Positions 58,281-64,000 of a stretch of 64,000 bases of DNA are shown here, piece after piece. Under the pieces are notes generated by a model that saw only the letters and a program-made list of their open reading frames with translations, was not told the DNA's origin and ran no database searches. The stretch comes from Nitrobacter winogradskyi Nb-255. Lineage in GTDB: Bacteria > Pseudomonadota > Alphaproteobacteria > Rhizobiales > Xanthobacteraceae. Numbering within the stretch: the stretch's first letter is position 1; each line of letters starts with the position of its first letter. Position numbers and translations under genes: made by a program. The stretch spans positions 1,702,001-1,766,000 of the forward strand of contig NC_007406.1 of the NCBI RefSeq assembly GCF_000012725.1, written 5' to 3'.

Positions 58281-58308
58281 TCGACAATTGTTCTCTTTAT
58301 GTTCTAAT
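58281..58308 (+). promoter_or_regulatory. LexA box within a probable promoter of the prophage module
   Basis: GTTC-TCTTTAT-GTTC at 58290-58304 is an exact SOS box. It lies between a TCGACA -35-like hexamer (58281-58286) and a TCTAAT -10-like hexamer (58303-58308), 16 bp apart. A start site seven or so bases after the -10 falls at the ATG at 58317, predicting a leaderless, LexA-repressed transcript. Confidence 0.75.
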
Positions 58309-58316
58309 TTCCCACC

Positions 58317-58694
58317 ATGAGCAATTGGTCGGCTTATTGGCGAATGCCCTCCCCCAAACAGATGGAAAAGCTGGCGCGCGAGCAGCGCCAAATCCAAACG
58401 CCCGACGGCGAACCTGATGGATGGTGGGACTCGGTTCTTAACGATCCGCGTGCGACCGGCGCCCCTCGCCTTCCGATCCAGCAATGCCGCCTCAACGAAA
58501 TTCCGCGTGACGTTCTACGCGTCGAGTGCTTTCGCTGTATGCGCATTGTGGAAATCGAAAAGGCCGACGCGATCCGCCTGTACGGTCCACATGCCATCTG
58601 GAAAGATGTCGGCCGAAAGCTACTCGACGACGGTTGCAAACATCGCACAGGTCGTCACGAAGAGGACGGCTGCTGGCCGGATTGGACTGGATGA
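58317..58694 (+). CDS. Prophage protein with cysteine pairs, SOS-controlled
   Basis: 125 residues. N-terminal MSNWSAYWRMPSPKQMEKLAREQRQIQTPDGEPDGWWDSVLND, then VECFRCMRIVEIEKADAIRLYGPHAIWKDVGRKLLDDGCKHRTGRHEEDGCWPDW, where CFRC and the later Cys/His residues could form a small zinc site. No named family. No ribosome binding site precedes the ATG, in line with a leaderless message; a Met at codon 18 (MEKLAREQ) is a less likely start. The stop overlaps the next ATG (ATGA), so both genes are one unit. Confidence 0.6.
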   Translation: MSNWSAYWRMPSPKQMEKLAREQRQIQTPDGEPDGWWDSVLNDPRATGAPRLPIQQCRLNEIPRDVLRVECFRCMRIVEIEKADAIRLYGPHAIWKDVGRKLLDDGCKHRTGRHEEDGCWPDWTG

Positions 58695-59527
58695 ACTCTG
58701 CTCTCGGTTGGATTTCAATCGGCCTGTCGATCCTTTGGCCTCTGGCGCTGCTTTTAGGGCGGAATTGGATCAAGGCGCGGATCGAAAGCAGTGTACGCCA
58801 TGGCTTTGAATTGAAGATCGAAGCTGTTCGATCAGAACTTAGAGCGAATGAAGAGAAAATCAGGAGTCAGTTGCGCGAGAAGGAGCAAGAGATATCGACA
58901 TTACGACAAACGGTTTTGAACGGCACTGCGAACAGACAGTCGCTTTTCGACAAACGCCGCTTTGAAGCCGTGGAAAAAGTATGGGCCTCTGTCAACGATT
59001 ACTCGAAGCTCTTGTGGGTTTCATCGACCATTGCAATAATGAAAGTTGAGGCAGTCGCGGCCGAAGCCTCAGATCCGAAAATGCAACGAGTGCTGGCGGC
59101 CATGGGGCAAAATCCGCCGGACTTAAAGGATCTTCAGGACGCCAAAAACGAACGCCCATTCCTTTCTGAAACTGCCTGGGCTTACTATTCGGCTTATACG
59201 TCTATCCTGGTTGGCAACTATACAGTCTTCAAAATCTTACAAACAGGAGTGAGCGATCCTCTCAGGTTTATTAATCGCGATGGGAACAAAGAGATTCTGA
59301 AAGCGGCTCTGCCGCACCAAGTTGGTTATATCGAAAAGTATGGGGCGCAGGGTTATCACCATCTTCTCGGGGAAATACAGTCTCTCCTCCTAGCCGAGCT
59401 CATCAATATGCTTAACGGAAAAGAGACTGACAGAGAACGAGTGGAAAACGCGAGAGGCCTTTTAAAGGTTATTCAAAGAACCGAGGATGAGCGTGGTCAG
59501 ACGGAACACGTCGCTGCCGCTGTCTAG
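58691..59527 (+). CDS. Membrane-anchored coiled-coil prophage protein
   Basis: 278 residues from ATG 58691, coupled to the gene upstream by ATGA. One N-terminal membrane helix (WISIGLSILWPLALLLG, residues 7-23), a basic junction, then a coiled coil about residues 35-80 (LKIEAVRSELRANEEKIRSQLREKEQEISTLRQTVL) and a helical domain to the end (YYSAYTSILVGNYTVFKILQTG, LINMLNGKETDRERVENARGLLKVIQ). No enzymatic motif. Lower GC than the late genes it opposes suggests separate acquisition. An inner-membrane effector or exclusion protein is conceivable; not shown. Confidence 0.65.
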   Translation: MNSALGWISIGLSILWPLALLLGRNWIKARIESSVRHGFELKIEAVRSELRANEEKIRSQLREKEQEISTLRQTVLNGTANRQSLFDKRRFEAVEKVWASVNDYSKLLWVSSTIAIMKVEAVAAEASDPKMQRVLAAMGQNPPDLKDLQDAKNERPFLSETAWAYYSAYTSILVGNYTVFKILQTGVSDPLRFINRDGNKEILKAALPHQVGYIEKYGAQGYHHLLGEIQSLLLAELINMLNGKETDRERVENARGLLKVIQRTEDERGQTEHVAAAV

Positions 59528-59537
59528 TGACCGATCG

Positions 59538-59933
59538 TCATTCCATTCCTCGCTTCCCCTCGCCAAACATGGCATCGAATAGCGCCGGGGTCACTTTGCG
59601 CGAACTGACCTTCGGCTTGTCCGGCTCCTTTGCCATGGCGGCGGCGACTTCCAGCCATGTCGTGTCCAATGCGCGGATCATGTCGAGTTCGAACGGCCGC
59701 ACCGGCTCGCGACGCAGCCGCGACCAGGCTTCAATGTCGGCATAAGCGATCGGATTGGCGCCGAATCCGTTGCTGCCGCGCGTCGCGTGCAGGTCGAGGA
59801 AGATCCCCCAAACACGCAAGCCCGCGACCGGAATTTGCGGCGCATCCGGTTCGTTTTCAGCGCCGGGGTGACGGTCCATTCGCCAGCGAAGAATGTAGAC
59901 CAGCCGATCGGAAAGCCATTGCAGGTTGATCAT
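59538..59933 (-). CDS. Phage protein downstream of tape measure
   Basis: 131 residues; start overlaps the tape measure stop (ATGA). Contains NPIAYADIEAWSRLRREPVRPFELDMIRALDTTWLEVAAAMAKEP, a segment I associate with small tail-module proteins near the tape measure gene in rhizobial phages, possibly assembly chaperones. Exact role unknown. Confidence 0.55.
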   Translation of the reverse strand: MINLQWLSDRLVYILRWRMDRHPGAENEPDAPQIPVAGLRVWGIFLDLHATRGSNGFGANPIAYADIEAWSRLRREPVRPFELDMIRALDTTWLEVAAAMAKEPDKPKVSSRKVTPALFDAMFGEGKRGME

Positions 59934-61945
59934 AACCCACGCACCCGGCGGTTCTTGGCACTCTGAATTGCCTGCACGGCCAATCCCGGCAGGTTCGCTT
60001 TCAGATCGGCGACCTGTCTTTGCACACGCGCTAGTCCCGCTGCATCGGCGCCGGTTGCGTCAATATTCACCATCACCGGCACATTTATATCCCCGCCACC
60101 GCCCGCCGATCCGATCTGATGGTGCGGGATAACCTGCGACCCGCGCGGCAGGTTGACCAGTTCCGGTCCGCGTTCACCTACGATGGCGAGGCCGCCGGGT
60201 GCATTGTCCGTGCCGTTGGCGAACTTCGGAATGAGTGCAGACAGAATGCCGCCCCCGCTCCCGCCGCCGCCCATCAGGTTCGCCAGCGGACCGAGTACGG
60301 CTTGCTTGACCGCGATCTTGGCAAGTTCTGCAAGGATCGATCGCGCCATGGACTTGAACGCTTCTTCGACCGTCTTCGTGCCGGTGACGATCTCGCCGAA
60401 GTCATCAGCAATCCGGTCGAGAGAGCCGACCGCGAGACGTTCGAGTTGCTGCCCGACGTCAGCAGATTCCCGCGCGAATGACGCCAGTGGGCTATTGAGA
60501 CGTTCCAATTCACCGCGCGCCTTTGCGTAGGCATCCGCAAGAGCCTCGATCTTGGCGCGCTGCTCGCCTGTAACCTCGACGTTTTTCTTGCCCGCACGCT
60601 CATTGGCTTGTTTCGCCGCGGTCTCCATTTCGACCACAACTCGCGCCCGGTCCTGCTCCGCCGCTGTCTGGTCAATTGTCGCCGCTTCGACCTTCAGAAG
60701 TTCGATACGCTTCGCGATTTGATCATTTGACCGTTCGAACGGGTCACGGGTCGCCGCAGCGCCGGATCCTGCCTTGCCAGGCACCTTGAAGTCAGTCAGC
60801 GAAACCGGATTGACCTTTGGCGCCTCTGTCGTGCCGCCCGTAACAACGACACGCGCCGGCGTGGCTGGCGTCGCGCCTACGGGTGTTAGGCCATACTTCG
60901 CCATTTCCTCCGGCGAGAAATCGGCGCCGAAAAACTTCGCGATCGTGGTCCAGGCGGAATTGTTGCCAACGCTGGTCAACCACTTCTGCAGCGTTTCCAG
61001 CTTGCCGGATGCCGCGTCGAAATAGCCGCCGAGCTTTTCGACGACACCGGCGACTGCGTTTAGCCCCTGGGCGGCGTTGCCACTGGCGCCTGTCGTTTTA
61101 TCGAGATGTCCCACCAGTGCGATGAAAGCGTTACCGATCCGCGCTGAAGCCTGTCCGATAGTGCCGTCGGCCTTCGCCGCCTGCGCTTCAATCTGCGGCA
61201 TCCCGGCGAGGAACGCGCGAAAGAATGCTTCCGACGAGACCTTGCCATCGTTGACTAAGGTTTTCAGCGCCGAAACTGAACCGCCGGCTTCTTTCAATCC
61301 GGCCGCAACCGCCTGTAGAATCGGCCGCGCGCCTTCGTTGACAGAATTGAACTCTTCCGCCCGCACGACGCCTGAGCCGATGGCCTGCGACAACTGCAGC
61401 AAGGCGCCGGCCGCTTGCGTCGAATTTGTGCCGGCAACCCGCAGCGCAATCGAAACGCCGTCGGTGAATTTCATCAGGTCGGCGCTGTTAGCTTTCAGTT
61501 CCTTCTGCGCCTGCGAAGCCCGACTATAGAGCGTCACCAATGGCTCGATCGCGGTACCGTTCTTCTGAGCGATCTGGAAGAGTGACGAAAACACCTTGTC
61601 CAGTGCCGCACCTTCAAGGCCGGTGACCTTCAGAGCATTTTGCAGCGACGTAAATTCCTGCGCTGCCTTGGATACCGAGCGAAATGCGGCGCTCCCGGCG
61701 ATACCGACCGCGAATGCCTTGGCGAAAGAACCGATCTGGACGCTAGTCTGCGCCAGTGAGCGATTGATCGCGACCGTCGAGCGGAGCATATCCTGCTCCA
61801 TATTCTTCGTGGCGCGGCTCGATCCAGCCGTGAGTTGCCGATAGGTCCGCGTTCCGGTTTGCTCGGCCTTCACCATGCGCTTCTCAAACTCGGAAATCCG
61901 AGCTTCAAGCATAACGACCAGGCGTTCGCCGGTTTCTTCAGCCAT
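59930..61945 (-). CDS. Phage tail tape measure protein
   Basis: 671 residues. N-terminal tape-measure domain (ERLVVMLEARISEFEKRMVKAEQTGTRTYRQL ... EFTSLQNALKVTGLEGAALDKVFSSLFQIAQKNGTAIEPLVTLYSRASQAQKELKANSADLMKFTDGVSIALRVAG), a long Ala-rich helical middle and the typical C-terminal block APGGLAIVGERGPELVNLPRGSQVIPHHQ. Sets tail length and aids DNA entry. Short for a siphophage tape measure, so the tail would be short. It begins one base after the terminase stop, with no head genes between. Confidence 0.9.
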   Translation of the reverse strand: MAEETGERLVVMLEARISEFEKRMVKAEQTGTRTYRQLTAGSSRATKNMEQDMLRSTVAINRSLAQTSVQIGSFAKAFAVGIAGSAAFRSVSKAAQEFTSLQNALKVTGLEGAALDKVFSSLFQIAQKNGTAIEPLVTLYSRASQAQKELKANSADLMKFTDGVSIALRVAGTNSTQAAGALLQLSQAIGSGVVRAEEFNSVNEGARPILQAVAAGLKEAGGSVSALKTLVNDGKVSSEAFFRAFLAGMPQIEAQAAKADGTIGQASARIGNAFIALVGHLDKTTGASGNAAQGLNAVAGVVEKLGGYFDAASGKLETLQKWLTSVGNNSAWTTIAKFFGADFSPEEMAKYGLTPVGATPATPARVVVTGGTTEAPKVNPVSLTDFKVPGKAGSGAAATRDPFERSNDQIAKRIELLKVEAATIDQTAAEQDRARVVVEMETAAKQANERAGKKNVEVTGEQRAKIEALADAYAKARGELERLNSPLASFARESADVGQQLERLAVGSLDRIADDFGEIVTGTKTVEEAFKSMARSILAELAKIAVKQAVLGPLANLMGGGGSGGGILSALIPKFANGTDNAPGGLAIVGERGPELVNLPRGSQVIPHHQIGSAGGGGDINVPVMVNIDATGADAAGLARVQRQVADLKANLPGLAVQAIQSAKNRRVRGL

Positions 61946-61946
61946 A

Positions 61947-63560
61947 TTATCCTGCTTTCACAAACGCCCAATCGGGCGACCAGTTCGGTGAATCGTAGAT
62001 TGATCGGGCGTTGTCGCCGGCTGCGCATCGTGCAACTGCCATGGCAGTCGCAACCGCGCCGTCGATCCGGTCGCGAGACTTTCCCTTGTGGAATGATTTG
62101 TTGCCGGCCTTGTCGGTTTCGGTGGCGATGTTATCAAAGTTCCAGCGCAGCACGGGGTGTCCGCCATGACGGAAGCGGCGACCGACGATCGCCCGTTCCA
62201 GTTCTTTGATGGCAGGCGCCATCGTCACCCAGCCTTGACGCATCTCAACGGCAGGAAGGCCATCCGCCAGTAGATTGCTGAGCATGTTGCGCGCCAGATG
62301 CGGATCGAATGCGATTTCGCGGACGTTGAACCGCTCGCAAAGGTCGCGAATGTGGTTCTCGACGGCGTGAAAATCGACGACGTTGCCCGGTGTCGGAATG
62401 ATGAATCCGTCATCGGCCCAAGCGGGGTAAGCGACACCATCCTTGTCCGCGCGGCGCCGCAGATTGTCTTCCGGACAGAAGAACCATGGCTGAACCTGGT
62501 ATCCGTCATCGCCATCTCGCCAGCACGCCACGACGGCCGTCAAATCCGAGTTGCTGGAAAGGTCTACGCCTATCCAGCATTGCTCGCCCTTGAGTTCATC
62601 GAGATCAATCGCGCGAGCGCCCTGATCGTAAACTAACATTTCCACGAACGGCGATGTCGAGTGGTCAAGCCAACGGTTCAAATTGAATTGCAGGAAGCTG
62701 TCGCGATCTGACGGCGAATTGATCGCCTTCTGCGCCTTGTCGCGGTAGCTGGTCAGGTCCGGATATCCATGGCGCATACCGGGGTTCAGAGCGTGCCACA
62801 CCGCTTCGTCGCGCCAGTCGTCGCCCTCTTCCGCCATGAATACGACAGGCAACGTGGCCGGGTCGTCAATCTCGCCCTTCTGAACCTTGATGGCGTAATC
62901 GATCGTTTTCCAGGCGAGGTTTTCTTGTCCCCGGCCCGACGTGGTGGCCACGATCATGAGCGTGTCAGGCACCTTCACCAGTGCGGAATCCAACGCCTCC
63001 CATTGCACCCGACCTGCCCTGCCCTCCCAAGCATGTAATTCGTCGGCGATGACGACGTTCGGTGTCTTGCCGTGCTGAACCTTGCCGTCACTCGCGACGG
63101 CGATATAGCGCGATCGTTGCGCCTTGAAAGTGATCGATGACGTGTATTCGCGAACCGCCAAGTGCTTTTCTAGCCGGCGATCGTGTTGGACGATCATGGC
63201 GACCTCGTTAAACAACTCCATCGCCTGCTCGTGCGCGGATGCCGCCGACACCACCAAATTGCCGGGCAGCTTCTCCGGGCCAATCAAATGCAAAAGCGTT
63301 ATTGCGCCGCATAGGCTGGTTTTTCGATTTCCCCGCGGAAGTAGTAGAACAAGCCGGCGCACCACTCGCCGTCCATCCTCATGGCGCGGACCATAGAGCT
63401 TGCGAATGATCCGTTCCTGCCACGGGTCAACCTGGAACGGGTGACCGCGCGCCGGATTCTTCGGATGCTTCAGCCGGCGCAGCCATTGCACCGCGCGCTC
63501 GCCGTAACCGAAAGGATCGGGAATATCGCTGCCGTCGTTGATCCATGCAGGAGCGAGCAT
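61947..63560 (-). CDS. terL: Phage terminase large subunit
   Basis: 537 residues. ATPase part with LLLPRGNRKTSLCGAI (Walker A variant) and NVVIADELHAWEG (Walker B), then a nuclease part with WIGVDLSSNSDLTAVVACW and DRIDGAVATAMAVAR, whose acidic residues hold metal. Terminase_1 type, usually in phages with HK97-like heads. Cuts and pumps DNA into proheads. Starts one base inside the small-subunit stop (TGATG). Confidence 0.93.
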   Translation of the reverse strand: MLAPAWINDGSDIPDPFGYGERAVQWLRRLKHPKNPARGHPFQVDPWQERIIRKLYGPRHEDGRRVVRRLVLLLPRGNRKTSLCGAITLLHLIGPEKLPGNLVVSAASAHEQAMELFNEVAMIVQHDRRLEKHLAVREYTSSITFKAQRSRYIAVASDGKVQHGKTPNVVIADELHAWEGRAGRVQWEALDSALVKVPDTLMIVATTSGRGQENLAWKTIDYAIKVQKGEIDDPATLPVVFMAEEGDDWRDEAVWHALNPGMRHGYPDLTSYRDKAQKAINSPSDRDSFLQFNLNRWLDHSTSPFVEMLVYDQGARAIDLDELKGEQCWIGVDLSSNSDLTAVVACWRDGDDGYQVQPWFFCPEDNLRRRADKDGVAYPAWADDGFIIPTPGNVVDFHAVENHIRDLCERFNVREIAFDPHLARNMLSNLLADGLPAVEMRQGWVTMAPAIKELERAIVGRRFRHGGHPVLRWNFDNIATETDKAGNKSFHKGKSRDRIDGAVATAMAVARCAAGDNARSIYDSPNWSPDWAFVKAG

Positions 63561-63958
63561 CAGTCTAACAGCGAGTCCTCTTCGTCATCATCCCGGATCG
63601 CCGGCCGACTACGCGAAACCGGCGTCAACCCCATTTCCACGGCGAGCAAGCGCGCGCGCGTCATGGCGTCCGAGAGGATCACGCCGGCGGGATGACGTTT
63701 AAGCAGCCCGCTTTCGGCGCCATAGACATGGCCTTCGGTTTGCAGGATCCGCTCCATCTCCCTCACCTGCCCGATCGCAATGCAGTAGTTTTCGAGCGAT
63801 CCGAGATCGGCATCCGTCAGAATGCGCCGCTCTATGAGATCAGGGAGCACGCGCTTCCATTCGCGCTTGGCATCGGCCGAAAGCCATTTCGGGACAGTCG
63901 GCGCGCGCTTCATCGCTGCGGCGTCGGTGCGTAGATGAGGTTTAGCGCCTTTCATCAC
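63560..63958 (-). CDS. terS: Phage terminase small subunit (P27 family)
   Basis: 132 residues from GTG 63958; the ATG at 63955 is a likely alternative. Pattern APTVPKWLSADAKREWKRVLPDLIERRILTDADLGSLENYCIAIGQVREMERILQTEGHVYGAESGLLKRHPAGVILSDAMTRARLLAVEMGLTPVSRSR is the P27-type small terminase: SADAKREW-RV-P-L, D---LE-YC and GL-KRHP. Recognises phage DNA for packaging. The 42 bases beyond it to the window edge are too short to call. Confidence 0.9.
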   Translation of the reverse strand: MMKGAKPHLRTDAAAMKRAPTVPKWLSADAKREWKRVLPDLIERRILTDADLGSLENYCIAIGQVREMERILQTEGHVYGAESGLLKRHPAGVILSDAMTRARLLAVEMGLTPVSRSRPAIRDDDEEDSLLD

Positions 63959-64000
63959 GGCCCGTAATGCTCAGTGACCATAATGACGCCAGAGCCGCCC

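Overview
The window looks like a chromosomal segment of a high-GC alphaproteobacterium of the Bradyrhizobium/Nitrobacter group (Nitrobacteraceae). Pointers are the alphaproteobacterial SOS box (GTTC-N7-GTTC), a B12-dependent ribonucleotide reductase, the ppk-ppx / hda-pgsA-like / purM-purN neighbourhood, an Omp25/31-type porin, an NDUFS4-like complex I subunit, and a family of GC-rich palindromic repeats between genes. The genus is inferred from gene content and style, not from a database match.

Layout. 1-7448 is the integrase end of a temperate prophage. Minus-strand genes (a GapR-like DUF2312 protein among them) run left. A divergent two-repressor switch with four related operators sits at 2524-3249. 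A tightly overlapping early operon (3281-5560) ends in a DUF5131 (Gp37/Gp68) protein. An excisionase-like gene and a tyrosine recombinase follow, and the prophage ends in the 3' half of a tRNA-Arg(UCU), a typical att site. 7449-57860 is host chromosome: ssb and uvrA (each with its own LexA box, separated by a porin), nrdJ, an ImmA/IrrE gene broken by an IS3-family insertion, a ROK kinase, yghU, an SDR, fabA, creA, an L,D-transpeptidase, a polysaccharide deacetylase, maeB, aspS, rnd, a CBS-domain membrane protein, an IS5-family element, ppx, ppk, hda, a CDP-alcohol phosphatidyltransferase, purM, purN, cspA, a TerC-like protein, ndk, a biotin-dependent carboxylase pair (methylcrotonyl-CoA type), an NDUFS4-like protein, tRNA-Pro, DUF192, a double cold-shock protein, glyoxalase I and tRNA-Glu. 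57861-64000 is a second prophage beside tRNA-Glu: terS, terL, a tape measure gene and one small gene on the minus strand, with no head genes between terL and the tape measure, plus a plus-strand two-gene module near the tRNA end.

The most interesting system I can support is that two-gene module (58290-59527). A small cysteine-pair protein is translationally coupled to a membrane-anchored coiled-coil protein. They sit behind a perfect LexA box that lies between a -35-like and a -10-like hexamer, 13 bp before the first ATG, so the transcript may be leaderless. This predicts an SOS-inducible prophage cargo operon of unknown function. The second is the operator array of the left prophage. Elsewhere the window shows unusually heavy colonisation of intergenic space by palindromic repeats (13 blocks of one family, two copies of another, one single palindrome), one of them directly against the purM start codon and another used as the landing site of the IS5 element.
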